Positions 48,487 through 60,754 of a DNA stretch of 60,799 nucleotides are shown piece by piece (position 1 is the first letter of the stretch; each line of letters opens with the position of its first letter). This DNA comes from Sphaeroforma sirkka (Eukaryota; Opisthokonta; Ichthyosporea; Ichthyophonida): assembly GCA_001586965.3 (NCBI GenBank), contig LUCW03001848.1, positions 1 to 60,799 on the forward strand, read 5' to 3'. The notes below the pieces were generated by a model. It saw only the letters and a list, made by a program, of their open reading frames with translations, was not told where the DNA came from and did not search any database. Made by a program: the position numbers and the translations under genes.

Positions 48487-48697
48487 ACACACGCACACAC
48501 ACGCATATATATATTTGTATATGTATTACACACACACACACGCATATATATTTTATATATGTATTATACACACACACACGTATATATATATATATAATAT
48601 ACATTTCCTACTATGTACTTTATCGATTCTTCGGTGTTGATGGCAATCGACCTACCTTCAAGAGGACTTTTCGGTTGCTATTTCTATTTGCAGACAT
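45190..48697 (-). CDS. RAB7: Rab7 small GTPase (6 exons, 212 aa)
   Basis: Rab7 is the late endosome/lysosome GTPase; it recruits effectors for maturation, fusion and transport. Exons: 48656-48697, 47168-47218, 46687-46785, 45990-46141, 45561-45703, 45190-45341; phases agree and give 212 residues (human 207). Visible motifs: P-loop GNSGVGKT (19-26), switch [17 protein letters not shown] (67-73), NKVD (129-132), SAK (159-161). Rab7 hallmarks are [31 protein letters not shown] and a C-terminal CQC for double geranylgeranylation. The N-terminus carries a few more residues than the animal protein ([14 protein letters not shown]). Intron 1 is mostly microsatellite. It is head-to-head with the FYVE gene at 49597, another endosomal protein. 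Confidence 0.97.
47346..48600. repeat. Microsatellite-filled Rab7 intron 1
   Basis: Blocks of CA, CCGCAC-like, TA and TAA repeats run with few breaks through the 1.4-kb intron 47219-48655. Open frames here are artefacts. Confidence 0.95.
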
Positions 48698-49596
48698 CTT
48701 GATGTATATAGTGAAACTTAATGTAAGGGTAATATTTATACAAACAGAAAGCCAGGGACACACTTGTACAGTACGCTAACCTCAATAGTATAAGCTTAAT
48801 ATGTATATGTATCAGATTGATGCGAGTATTTTCACACCCTCATGCTTTGCAAATGTACACAACAAAATCAAATAATAAAAAACACGTATTTGTATATCAT
48901 TTTTTTGGTATGTAGTCAATCCGAATGCGGAATTTGAATTCTTGGGTTCTGCAATCGTGGGTTTTAAATTTTATAGAGATTTATAGAAAAAAAATTCGTG
49001 GCGAAATTACCCCCGTCACTAAAGGACACCATCAGCCAATCATCTTATTCTTGAGAAGCCAAGCCCGCTCGAAATATTTATAAGTCAATCATAAGTTCGA
49101 AATCTATGAGTCATGCAAGAATCTGTTTACGTAGATGATTGAATACAAAACGGTTTAACGGAAATAAAAAAGTCATCGCTTATCACCTCGAAATAACGAC
49201 ATAAACGTTAAATTTGTAGAACGCTTCATTTATTCAATTGTTTTGAAATAAAACGAGGAACGAACTGTATGTAAATACCGGTGGGCGGTGACTTTAAACC
49301 TCTAAATATTTACTAAATATTTATGTGCGTTTTTAAAATTGACTTATGTATGTATTTATTGTGCACATCATTGCCGTGTCATGCAAATTATAAATATCAA
49401 TATTTATATATAAATATTATTGTATGATGGATACCAGCACAATTGCATCATTTTCGTACATAATAGTGAAAAGAAGTGGCTATTGAAATAGATCCACATA
49501 GGTTTATAAACACCAAGTAGAAGGCAGAATCAGCAGCAGTGGATATACAGCAGTACTAGTTATCTAGCATATAGAGTAATCGGGATCGCAAAAAGT
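48698..49596. promoter_or_regulatory. Head-to-head spacer Rab7 / WD40-FYVE gene
   Basis: The 0.9 kb between two divergent start codons must hold both promoters. It is AT-rich unique DNA with clustered direct AT motifs such as aatatttactaaatattta near 49305-49325. I see no clear TATA box at a standard distance and no other gene. Confidence 0.45.
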
Positions 49597-50207
49597 ATGG
49601 TGTCGGTTGAGGTAGTGCACGAAGTGCAAGGGCATATCAACAATGTCACATGTGCAAAATTCTTGCCCAAAGACCAAGTCTTCATTACAGGTATTCATGT
49701 CGCAGAATGACGTGTGTTTATTGGATATTCACACGGATTTGCTGTCTCATCCCTTTCCCATCATTTATATTTTGGAACATATCATGCTGAGTATATTTAC
49801 TAGTATGGCGGGTTGTAAAAATCTGACTGTAGAAGCTACTACAGAGTAAAGGAGTTGCCGCAGTCGGCTCACACCGTAGCAGTTATTTGTTAGATGTCAA
49901 CGACAGTATCACGCGAACGAAGTTCTAACTGAGCATTCTGAAACATACACGTGTTATATGTCCACACATATAAAAATCATTCATTCACGGAAACTCGAAC
50001 AAACACACACAAAATACACACGTATACGCAACTAACAACCAAACACACACACACGCACACACACGCACACATAAAATTTATCCCCAACCCTCACACACGC
50101 ACACATCCAGCTGCACAAACAAACCCAAACGCACACTCACACTCAAACACACACACACACACACACAAATATGTCCACGCACATAAATACGCACATAAGC
50201 ACACACA

Positions 50208-50246
<39 letters not shown>

Positions 50247-50295
50247 ATCATGCATGCATGTGCATAATATATATACATATATGCATTATATATAC

Positions 50296-50345
<50 letters not shown>

Positions 50346-50359
50346 ATATATATACACAC

Positions 50360-50406
<47 letters not shown>

Positions 50407-50410
50407 TAAT

Positions 50411-50477
<67 letters not shown>

Positions 50478-50705
50478 TAGTATAAATCATATCATAATAT
50501 AGATATGTACGTAAGGGTATATCGCTTATGGTCTTTTATGTTAATGATTCTTTTATATTTATATGTATATGTTGTCTTGCCTATCGGTTTATATCTGTGT
50601 AAATTTCCGTAGCTTATTATCGTCATGTTTGTACATAACTATTTATACGTTTTTGTATTCAAATAGAATATGAATAAAGTACAGCCTAACTTATATATTC
50701 ATAGA

Positions 50706-50776
<71 letters not shown>

Positions 50777-53700
50777 TGTATACATGTATTCAGTTTATTC
50801 ATATCCAGAAGAATAGAATTAGGCGGAGATGCGAATATAAAGACAGTTATCGCCATTGGCTGAGGTTGGGTATTTATTTCTATCTTCACTCAGGGTCCGA
50901 GGATCAGTCACTGAGGGTGTGGGTGATGCGTGAGAATGGCGTGTGGTGGCCATGTTCCATCGAGTTCTTGGATTCTTCAATCACCTGTCTGGACTTCGAT
51001 ACGGAAAGCGGAACACTAGTCGTGGTTAGTGCACTGAAAGCGCCCTGTGAGCGACAGTGTCAAGGCTTTAGTTGTGGGTTTCTTGGCTCTGAGCTTGCCA
51101 CACTACTATATCCATCCATCAATGTGTTCATTACCTCCATTCCTATTCACACGCACAATTGGTTTTACTGTTCAATATATCCACCCACGTGTTTATTATC
51201 TCCACTCACATGAACCTGCAGGGCACGGTAAACGGCGTGGTGATGTTGTACAGTGTGTCCAAGGACTTCAATACGGTTGAGCGAGTGTCCGTCATGCGCG
51301 CGCACACAGGCAATGTGTGTGCTGTGGCTGCTAATGGGGCGGACGGGTTCATCGCCAGTTGTGGCGACGACTACTTGTTTCAGGTAATGGTGCGGTTGTT
51401 GCGAAGCTTGCCTCTCATCTGGACATGCGGCGAATACACCATACAGTACGATGAGTTAGACCCCCAGTATGACTTTGTTTGCATCATGAACTGCATTTAA
51501 TTTACTAATCACGGTTTCTAATTGACGGCTCCCCCTCGTAGGTGCATTCGATCTCTTCCAAACAACGCCTTGGCCAATACAAGGTATGTATTGTGAGCCC
51601 GTACGGAAAGTTATATCCGCGACAGATACATCCGCAATTTCCTGAAGTTTGATGGACATTCGCGGTTCCGTGATTTCTATAACACCGAAACCAATTCCAT
51701 AAACGCATTCATTTAAAATGGGAGTTTTTTTGGGGGGGGATGCTCTCATATATTACAGGCGGCCGTGGGGCTGAAGTCTATGTGTTTGGTGTGCGATGAG
51801 AATACCAATGATACCAGCGTATATGTGGGCACAGATGGTGGCGAGATCTTGGCTCTCACTGTGAACGAGACAGGTAGGTAGGCCTCTTTAGCTTTGCGTT
51901 ATGTCTTTGCATGTCATACACGCAGCTATTCACCTGCTACATAGTGTGCGTGTACATATGTTCATTTAGACTAGGGTATCATGGTGTATAGCCTTTTGAT
52001 ATATTCACCAGCTACATGGTGTGCATGCCCATTTAGACATGGGCAGCATGGTATACAGCCTTTTTATCGTGGACCGCATTCATCGTCGTAAAGCCACATC
52101 AGCATCCTCCACATATACTTTCATTGTTTGTTTGTTCATTGATATCCCCCCTTTTCATCCTGTATCATACCATAATAGGTACAGTATCTGTTGGTCCTGC
52201 GCTAGACGGTCACAAGTCGGCCGTCACTTCACTTGCGTACGCTAACAGCTGCAGAACTCTCATATCCGGTTCGCAAGACAAGTACGTTCCCTGCCTCATT
52301 TTCTTTTAAGTGTGCGTATGTAGGGGTCTGGGTGTGTTATGCTTGAGTGTGTGCGTTTTACTGTAGTAGTCCAACTTTCAGACGCGGGATAAGTGTGGGA
52401 TGTGGGTTGTATGCGTCTGATGAAGATACACGCTCTCGGTGTACAAGCTTCACATTTGTTATCGAGTATCAGGAACAGATGCATGTTTTATTGGTGTCAG
52501 GTCATGTCTGTATTGGTGGTGGTATATGCAGATAATTGAGCTTGTAGATTTGAAACATTCCGTGGCCGTGCACGTATGCCAGTGTGATAGTCGATTGCTG
52601 ATGTACGTTGATGTGCTTCTACTGGCGCGGGCCTCTTTGGCTCAGCTATTTCGCAGTATATACATACATACAACTAGTCCCAGTCCACAGAGTCCAACAC
52701 TCCGTTAAGCACTTGAGGTTTTCTCCGTTTGCACACAACTAGATTGGTAGGTCTCTGGAAGCTGGACGAGATGTCTTCTACTTCGTCGGGGACCTCCACA
52801 CCCATCGGCGTCCGTCCTATTCTGTTGCACAAACACACCGCGCCTGTTACTTCAGTCACATACTCGTCACTTACTAATGAGGCGCTTACGGTGGATGCAG
52901 AAGGCATGTGCTGCATATGGAATATGTCAGTGGTAAGTGACGTCGTGCACTTTTAAGCGGATCTCCTCCCCATGCGGCTTTGGTCGCGTGATTTGTATAG
53001 AGTATGATGTATCCAAATCACTTTTGGTTCGTAACTTTGCTGATTTTTCTTTGATATAAATGACAAGCTCTCTCAACGAACATGCGTTCTCTGTGGATTC
53101 TAACACTTGCTATCTCGTTATGTATAGGAGCGAGAGCCTCCAGTCACATGGCACATCTCAGATATGTGTGAGCTGTGCGAGAAACCGTTCTTCTGGAAGG
53201 TCCAGGAAACCCCTGTGTCCGTTGGATCGTTCAACTTCTCACTACCGAAATTCAACGTAAACAGACAACATCACTGCCGACAATGCGGGAAAGCAGCCTG
53301 TATAAACTGTGTGCCACATAAGATACTGCTCACAAAGAATGGGTATGGCCACCTACTCACGTATCCGTTGTGTCTGTGGCGCTTTCTTTGTACTATATGA
53401 GGCGCCTGTGCGTGTATCTGACATCCAAGGTTCTGTTGGCGTGTAGCCCCCCGCTGGGTGGGATAGGAGGTGCTGGTGCATGTGTCAAACGTACAAATGT
53501 TAATACCGTGGCGCATACATTCACTATTAGACCCGAGGTATCTGTACAAGCGTTTGATGTTTTATTCTGATCTATCCTGAACCGTTGCTTATTCCTATTG
53601 GATATACGAGATGCTTGTGCCCGTGGCCAATGCGTTCTGCGGCGCCTTTGTGTGGTACCGCCTTGTTCTGCTGTGTTGGTGCCCTCGCCCTATTAGCGAC

Positions 53701-54079
53701 GACACACCTGTGCATGTATCCAAAGTTTCCGCTGTTGCATCCTCTCCCACAGACACTGGATACCGTGGCGTGTATCTCAAGCTTTATCTTCACCCTGACT
53801 CTCCTCCAGATACGAAGTGCCTGTATACGTGTGCCGAGAGTGCTTCCCAGCCTTATCATCCGATGTGAGCAAGCCCACCGTGCACGTGGTGAAGCTCAAG
53901 GACATGTGCAAGGTCGAGTGTATGGGCGACTCCGACCAATTCACGGCCGTACACAAGGATTTTGCTGCCAGGGTATGTTGTCTATGGGTGGTACCTGGAT
54001 TGTACGTGGAGTGAGTGTGATAGTACTGCTATGCTGAATGGCGCTGGGGGTGTGATTGTAGCTTCACATTGCCACATGA
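49597..54079 (+). CDS. WD40-repeat and FYVE-domain protein, WDFY1/2 type (10 exons, 410 aa)
   Basis: WDFY1/2 proteins bind PI3P on early endosomes and scaffold signalling. Exons: 49597-49690, 50894-51024, 51222-51383, 51542-51583, 51759-51873, 52179-52281, 52743-52932, 53128-53342, 53810-53972, 54062-54079; all phases join into 410 codons, the family length. Six WD-type blades occupy about residues 1-279 ([28 protein letters not shown]). The FYVE domain spans 287-362: W at 287, RQHHCRQCG core at 325-333 and eight zinc-binding Cys (293, 296, 329, 332, 337, 340, 359, 362). The animal proteins, as I recall, have a last blade after FYVE ending near VVGCSLATGFSPH. Here that tail is unlike it and no GxDxxVxxWD is seen, so the last short exon (LHIAT-stop) is the least sure. 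Confidence 0.92.
50035..50772. repeat. Microsatellites in intron 1 of the WD40-FYVE gene
   Basis: CA-rich runs (50035-50210) and TA tracts (50212-50480, 50709-50772) within intron 49691-50893. Confidence 0.95.
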
Positions 54080-54410
54080 TGCTACAGCTCTGGGCTCGAG
54101 GCTCAAATACAATTTGCAACTGTACGTCGATCACTATGATGAAACAAGATATAATATATATATATATATATATGTTAAATTATTCTCTAATGCCTACGAT
54201 ACCTGCATTGCTGCCAAATACATTCAGGTGATCAAATTTGAGAAGAATTCCCGATAATATTGCTGATCCTTGCTGCTGCTGTTCGTGCTTGCCCCGGAGT
54301 ATAGAGGTCTTCTGAGCACACACCTGCACAGCTACATGTTTTACATACATCCTTTCGCCTTTCGCGTGTGTACGTTCTGTCCAGTTTAGCACATGCTCCC
54401 CACTACATTG
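54080..54410. other. Tail-to-tail spacer
   Basis: The 331 bp between the WD40-FYVE stop and the COQ11-like stop must contain both 3' ends. A short TA run lies at 54156-54171. No gene is seen. Confidence 0.6.
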
Positions 54411-56617
54411 CTACGCTATGGTTTCCGCTGCCAGCCCTACAAAACGGCGCATGTCCGGAGGAGTCAATACTGTGTGCGTCTTACTGAGACCCTCCAAGCT
54501 CTGCTTAGTCGTGCTGCAGCAGGCGAGAGCACAGTCGGCTACTGTGTGCACTGACAGAGCCCCGGATAGATACTTGTTATTACGCACCGCATGATGGCCA
54601 ATACCCTGATGGTGTAGTGTTCGTTTTGATTATGAGGATACAAGGGTCGGGATCAGGATAGAGACTATCGCACTTATTTGTCCGTGTATGGGACAAATGG
54701 ATATGTTTCTCAACCAGGGATGAGATATTCAGTCTTGCTTCTACCAGACAATTAAAAAAAAACATACTTTCAAGGCCATTCCAGCCAAATAGAAGGGCAG
54801 CCGCTGAACACCAAAGAGCATCCCCGGTTGTAGTACCGCTATTGGAGAAAAGGAAATAGCGGGACGCAATTGTCACTTACGAGTTGTACTGTGACTACTC
54901 GAATACTTGATCTTCCAGCATTAAAGCAAATCGTAGTATTTGATGTTAGCGTGCAAGCTGAGCATTCTTTTGTACTTACGAAACAGGGAGCAGACTGCGT
55001 CTCTGCTGAGTGCAGCTACATCTTGAATGATAAGTAACCAATACCTGTGTGCATGCTGGTTTCGTTCCGCATGGCCTCCTCGGCATCCTGCTTGGATCGC
55101 ATGAAGGCTGTGTGCCGAACCCAGGGCGGAGCTGTATGATCCAAATAAAATTATCCACATGGGTTAACTTTATATTTCGGATAATTGGCATCACAAATAT
55201 ATTCCGGTCAACACAAGACGAGATGTGTAGATTTGTACCACGCGTGTATGCAACGTACTATATGTAGGATCAGGGTTCGATTTATATTTTTTAACCCATA
55301 TATGTTGACCACTTCAACATACAATTTAAACCGGAAAACGTGCGTTTCTGAACTCACTAGAACATCCTCATACCATCAAATGCGGAGATATAGACGAAAT
55401 GCGAGGCACCCGCCTTTCGGGCCAGTTTCAGAGACCGGACCAGAGTCATATAGTTGATATCGTAGCAACGTTCGTGCGAGAAAGTACCAGCGCAGTGTAT
55501 AACGGCATCCACACTAGAAAGAAAAGACAAAAGTACCGTTAGATCATATTCTTGTGCACAACATAAGTATAGTGACCATGGTGTGACTGATAGTATTTTA
55601 AGCATAGATGTCGGAACTCCGAGACGACTCGAGGATGTGATTCGTTACCCTGCAAACTTGCTCTCTAGCACTTCTGAGCTGTCGTGCACCAGATTGCTTT
55701 GATTCCAATTCATCATTTCCTCCACCCATTCACGTGAAAACATCCACTCACTCTCATTGGCGGAGTGGGGATGCAACCCTGTAGTAAATAGAGCGAATTT
55801 TTAACTGTGAATAGCGTGGGTTGTTCAACTCGCTTGTCTCCTTTGTAGTGTAATAGGAATACTCCTGTATAGTGTAATGCTATCGAAAAATTTTCTTGTG
55901 CACAGAGTGTATCCGCAATGCTGCGGCAAATGGGCTAAAGAATCAGAGTCACAGAACTCCGTTAGAGCTGTATTTAAAAACACACGTGTGGTGAAGTTGT
56001 GTCTATCTGGCAGTATTGTCATGTCATACGCTCTCGTTCATACAGTGAATATATAGCCTTGTAGCTAAATTAATGGTATAAAATGTCATGAGAACCGATT
56101 CATTTGCTGCACTTCTGAGTTCTATATACGTAATGAGGACACCCAAATCCGTACTTCTACTTCAGAAAACTATACACACACAAACACACATAAAAATACA
56201 CACAAACGCACACATACACACACACACACACACAAACAATATATAGATATATATAGATAGGAATAAAAAATATATAGTAGTAAATGAGATATCATGTTTA
56301 TGACAATTCTTGACCGCATTCGTACTCTATCCTTGCTACTACACTTACCAGATGGTGAGATACTTATCACATCCCACTGCGAAAGGACGGCTTTGCGGCA
56401 CATGGCTCTCCCAAGGAATCCGGTACCCCCTACCTGAGCAGTGCAGATAGTTCCGTCGGAAGTGTGAACATCAGAACAAATATTTAATGCATAGTGAAGT
56501 TTTTATATTTCCAATATGAAACTATGAGAACGTATTGTTGACATGGCAAGGCCAAGCTGTGGTTCAAATGGAAAAGTTTAAATTCAATGTACTTACTATA
56601 AGGACACGCCGAGACAT
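54411..56617 (-). CDS. Atypical SDR, COQ11-like NAD(P)-binding protein (7 exons, 242 aa)
   Basis: Exons: 56597-56617, 56349-56433, 55649-55778, 55374-55513, 55045-55131, 54768-54838, 54411-54605; phases agree over 243 codons including stop. The start MSRRVLI leads straight into the Rossmann loop VGGTGFLG (8-15). Later come SISPSG, VDAVIHCAG, HFVYISAFD, the MRSKQDAEEAM helix, AVLQPGMLFG (the proline-glycine turn of atypical SDRs) and a C-terminal VADCALACC helix with GVLTP-like KTHTVLTPPDM. This matches yeast Coq11, a mitochondrial protein near coenzyme Q synthesis, better than NDUFA9, as far as memory allows. The position of the catalytic Tyr in YxxxK is Phe135 (F-M-R-S-K139), so classic SDR catalysis is unlikely. 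A close plant or bacterial NAD-epimerase relative is the alternative. The first exon is only 21 bp. Confidence 0.82.
56165..56262. repeat. CA/TA microsatellite in intron 2 of the COQ11-like gene
   Basis: CA-rich run with TATAGA units between exons 56349-56433 and 55649-55778. Confidence 0.93.
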
Positions 56618-57189
56618 CACGTAAAGTTTATTAGCCCACCTAGACGCAATTTCTATGCAGCGGAACGGTACTCAAAATTTTGGTTATGCTATGATCGTAC
56701 AATATAGTATCTACAGAGAAGAGCGCTGTAATGTAAATATTTCATATGCATGTGTAGTTAATCACTCATATTTACTACAGTGATAATATATAATACACAA
56801 TATACATCACCATTGCATACATATTTATTATTACATATAAGAAGGATCGATAAGATATGCATATATGCATAAAACCAGACATCTAATAAAAAGCAAAAAA
56901 ATAAAAATAGTATTCATGACGTAGTTCCTGACGTCATTTAAAACCTGTTTTTTTTTTTTGAGTAAAATTGGGTGTGTGCGCCATACAGCATACACAGACC
57001 ATAGGGCCCAGCGCCCATTGCCGAGCCCTAAATTTATTTAACGCGTAATGTAACCAGTATATATTCAGTGGCTATATATAAATAAACTCGTATAAAGGTG
57101 TATATTTATGTTGTTTAGACTGCATATATATACATGCATATAGTGGATAGCATGCAGCGAACACATACAGGAAAACATAAGTTGAAGAG
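56618..57189. promoter_or_regulatory. Head-to-head spacer COQ11-like / PPR gene
   Basis: A 572-bp shared upstream region of two probable mitochondrial proteins. A perfect CRE palindrome, TGACGTCA, lies at 56929-56936 and a half site, TGACGTAG, at 56917-56924. A second AT-rich block with TATATA motifs lies at 57057-57080. A common bZIP-type control of both genes is an inference. Confidence 0.5.
56929..56936. promoter_or_regulatory. CRE palindrome TGACGTCA
   Basis: Exact 8-bp cAMP-response-element consensus, with an overlapping-type half site 12 bp upstream. It is nearly central between the two divergent start codons. Confidence 0.5.
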
Positions 57190-59553
57190 ATGATGCGGCG
57201 AGCGTTTAGCCTTGCTTTGGAGAGGCAATCAGGAGTGAACATTGGTGGGGGGCTGTTTGCGAGAAGTCCCGTAAACACACAGATAAATTTAAACAATAGG
57301 TTACACCGCCATGCAGCTATTAAATTTGAGCGGAGGTGTTCATCGCAACAGGCAAGTCATATGGCAAATGCGAGTCATAATACGAAAGAGAAGAGTCAAA
57401 CAACACAGAATAGCCTTACAACACAGAAAAGTCATACTTCGAAACAGAAACTATATATATCGAAGCAGGAAAGCGCAGCTATGAAAAAAAGAGACCCTTC
57501 AGTGTGGCTCAATTGTATCTTAGAACAGCAAAACGTACAGAAGGTACGCAAAGTGGATAAAACATTCAGCCAGCTTGAAAATCATCCAGCCTATAGCAAG
57601 AGGCTCCTTCGACACTTGCAAGTGTTGAATTATCCGCAAGCCGACACCTACTACACGCACGTAATAAAAGCGCATGCAATCGCGGGATTAACTCGTGATG
57701 CGTTGGCTCTGGTTGATGAGATGCAGGAGAGAGGCACACAGCCTACTTCAAGAACATATTGGGCTATAACGGTCGGTCTGGCACATAGTAGTGAGGATAT
57801 ACTCACTATAGCGCAAGACCTGGAAACACGTATGATAGACATAGGATACCAGCCTACAGCGCGTTTCTACCAAACACTTGTGAACACCTTCATAAAGAAG
57901 CGCATGTCGCGGGATGCTATCACTCTTCTACATCGTATGCAATGGTCAGGCCTTAACGATGCCGAAGTTAAAGATATGATGTATAGAGCCTATCACGGAA
58001 TTCTCATAGATACCTTCGGCCCACTTGCCATGTCAAAGTTGGACAGCGAAGACCTGATGGGTACAAATGTGGCTACACGATATATCACAGTGTTGGATGA
58101 GATGGTCGAGACAGGGCTTGCTCCTACTGTGGCCACTTATACTGTCATATTCAACGAGTTGTTCTACTTACGGGGAGATAGAGTGCAGGCTACGAAGCTG
58201 GTAGAAGACCATATGTATGGCGCACAGACAATAACACCCAACAAAAAGTGCTACGACAATTTGATTCGCCTGTACGACCGATCACTCGAATGGCAGAGGT
58301 GTTTGCGGGTGCTACGAAGCGCACAGCAGGACGGACATCATATGGAAAGGTGGCATTATAACGCAGTTATATCCACGCTGAGAAAGACGGGAGATATAGA
58401 ATGTGTCACGAAGCTTCTCCATGAGATGAAGGTGTATGGCTTGACGCCCTCTACACTCACCTACACACTCGCTGTCGGAGTGCATCATGTACATAAGGAA
58501 TGGGAAGCGGCCTTAGAGCTTTTTAACAAAGTAACCGACCCCGACGCGCTACTCTACAACCGAACTATGGGTGTGTGCTGTGCAGCCGGACAGCTTGACG
58601 CAACGCTGCAATTGTATGCGGAGATGCAGAAAAAGGGTTTGAAGCCTGATCATCGCACGTACCGTAATCTGTTGTGGCTGTATGGGGGCAAAGGCATGTA
58701 TGTAGAAGCCCGGGAGATATTCGAGGTCTACAAGAAGTATGATGCACGTGCTGGCAAGGATGTATGTGATACCTTGCACTATCACCATCTAGATCGCCGA
58801 GATTTCCGGAGTTTGATGCTCGCGTACTCAAATGGCGGTGCGTATGACCAGGCCATTGGCGTCTTCCGGGAGATACGAACAGCGGGTCTCGCTCCCGGCA
58901 CCAGTGAGTATTCTGACGTTATCCGTGTGTGCAGTAAGGCGGGGAAGTGGCAGTTGGGAATGGAGTTTATGAGAGAGCTGTCTCGATTAGGCGTGCGATA
59001 CGTGGGTGAGGACGGCGCGACGCTGGAGGAAGTTCGTATCCAGCGGGAAACGCTGAAGCAAGAGAGGACCATACATTTAGGGAATGTCACGTACATGCGC
59101 ATGTTTGAGGAGAACGGGCTAGAACGAGCTTCTGATCAGATGTACAGACATCTCACTGGGCGCGGGAAGGCGTACTGGGAAATGTGGTCTGCAATGCACA
59201 ACACCGGTGTGCTGGACGTACACGAGCATACGCTACACATGGTACCCGTGCTAGTGAAGAGATGGCTCAGCGTGCTCAAAGATCAGTACACAGTCGGCTC
59301 GAGCGATCCGTACGTACAGGCACAGCACAGTGGAGAGACTAGGAGAAATACGGGTCTACTGAGAATGCCTCCATTCTTCGCTTTCGCCGCGGGGCTGGGC
59401 ATAGGTTCTGCAGAGGAGGGTGCAATTTTGGGCCCTCACCTGGAGGCAGAGCTTCTAAAGCAAGACCCACCCATCCATTGCGTGGCGCATCGGCTGGGAG
59501 AGGTTGTTCCCGAGTCAACGGATGTGCAACGATGGCTGGATTGTAATCAGTAG
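57190..59553 (+). CDS. Pentatricopeptide-repeat (PPR) protein, single exon, 787 aa
   Basis: PPR proteins bind organellar RNA and act in its processing, stability or translation. Tandem 35-residue helical units are clear: DTYYTHVIKAHAIAGLTRDA (about 151 on), ATYTVIFNELFYLRGDRVQA (about 316), WHYNAVISTLRKTGDIECVT (388), LLYNRTMGVCCAAGQLDATL (about 455), RTYRNLLWLYGGKGMYVEAR (489), FRSLMLAYSNGGAYDQAIGV (about 538) and SEYSDVIRVCSKAGKWQLGM (572). The G-x-x-P turns (RGTQPTS, KGLKPDH, AGLAPGT) mark P-type repeats. The start MMRRAFSLALERQS is Arg-rich and free of acidic residues until Glu11, fitting a mitochondrial import signal. No SMR, DYW or other C-terminal domain is recognised. It is intronless, unlike every neighbour. 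An in-frame second Met follows at once, so the exact start is uncertain by one codon. Confidence 0.93.
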   Translation: MMRRAFSLALERQSGVNIGGGLFARSPVNTQINLNNRLHRHAAIKFERRCSSQQASHMANASHNTKEKSQTTQNSLTTQKSHTSKQKLYISKQESAAMKKRDPSVWLNCILEQQNVQKVRKVDKTFSQLENHPAYSKRLLRHLQVLNYPQADTYYTHVIKAHAIAGLTRDALALVDEMQERGTQPTSRTYWAITVGLAHSSEDILTIAQDLETRMIDIGYQPTARFYQTLVNTFIKKRMSRDAITLLHRMQWSGLNDAEVKDMMYRAYHGILIDTFGPLAMSKLDSEDLMGTNVATRYITVLDEMVETGLAPTVATYTVIFNELFYLRGDRVQATKLVEDHMYGAQTITPNKKCYDNLIRLYDRSLEWQRCLRVLRSAQQDGHHMERWHYNAVISTLRKTGDIECVTKLLHEMKVYGLTPSTLTYTLAVGVHHVHKEWEAALELFNKVTDPDALLYNRTMGVCCAAGQLDATLQLYAEMQKKGLKPDHRTYRNLLWLYGGKGMYVEAREIFEVYKKYDARAGKDVCDTLHYHHLDRRDFRSLMLAYSNGGAYDQAIGVFREIRTAGLAPGTSEYSDVIRVCSKAGKWQLGMEFMRELSRLGVRYVGEDGATLEEVRIQRETLKQERTIHLGNVTYMRMFEENGLERASDQMYRHLTGRGKAYWEMWSAMHNTGVLDVHEHTLHMVPVLVKRWLSVLKDQYTVGSSDPYVQAQHSGETRRNTGLLRMPPFFAFAAGLGIGSAEEGAILGPHLEAELLKQDPPIHCVAHRLGEVVPESTDVQRWLDCNQ

Positions 59554-60076
59554 GTGCATCTCAGCTATATACGTTCGCGAATAGATATTCCAAAAGCGCT
59601 CTTGGCGTCTGAGATGTCTTGACCTGGCATGTTTTCCAATAGACTATCCTCGGACGAAGAGTTCAATGTATGTCCGACAATTTATAATAGCAAGCACTGT
59701 ATCAATTGCGCAGTTTTAATCTAAGTGCGGATTCTGATTGAAAATTTAGGGATATCGCGGATTACAAGAGAAACCTACACGGCTTTTGACAAGGATGAGC
59801 TATAATTTTATAGATTTACTGCGATTACTTGTCTCGTAGTCACTGTCCGGCTGTGTCACCACTTCGCTTCAGAAGTTTCGAATTGATGTACGGAGAACAA
59901 TACCAAATGAAGCAGTCGTCTGTACTTGTATTCGATCGCATGGATATAATACCGCAAGCTTTCACCAATGATATCGAACATCCCACGCGTCATCGAAAAA
60001 AATAAGATACCAGATACCAAACTTGAACTGCCAATATATATATAACATCAGATGGATAGTATATTTTGAGATGCAC

Positions 60077-60116
<40 letters not shown>

Positions 60117-60135
60117 CATTCATACATACATAAAT

Positions 60136-60200
<65 letters not shown>

Positions 60201-60599
60201 TATATAATAAATGTAATGTATGTATATGCGTTGATTGTTGATTGATGCGTGATGATGGTTTGTGATGATATGATGATGATGTGTATGTAATGTGATGTGT
60301 ATGTATAATATAATATATATGTATAATATCAATATGTTGTATATATAATATAATAATATATATATGTCAATAATAATATCAATAATAATGTAAAGGACAT
60401 ACATGCATGGATGCATACAATGTACACACATACGTTCACACACACATACATGCACGCACACACTACTATAATAATTGTAATATGTATATATACGCATATG
60501 TTTAAAATACACATGCATACGTAATGTGCGCATACATGCGTACGTACATACATGCACACATATGTGTACATGCGTTCGTGCGTACAAAACATAGATACA

Positions 60600-60639
<40 letters not shown>

Positions 60640-60697
60640 TATAATATATATATATGTATGTGATGATGATGATGATGTGTACACCTATATATATTAT

Positions 60698-60754
<57 letters not shown>

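Noticed and set aside
53585..54037. Plus-strand frames of 60-150 codons within the FYVE gene's last introns
   Set aside because: They overlap exon 9 in a different frame and do not carry the FYVE cysteines; only 53810-53972 joins in phase.
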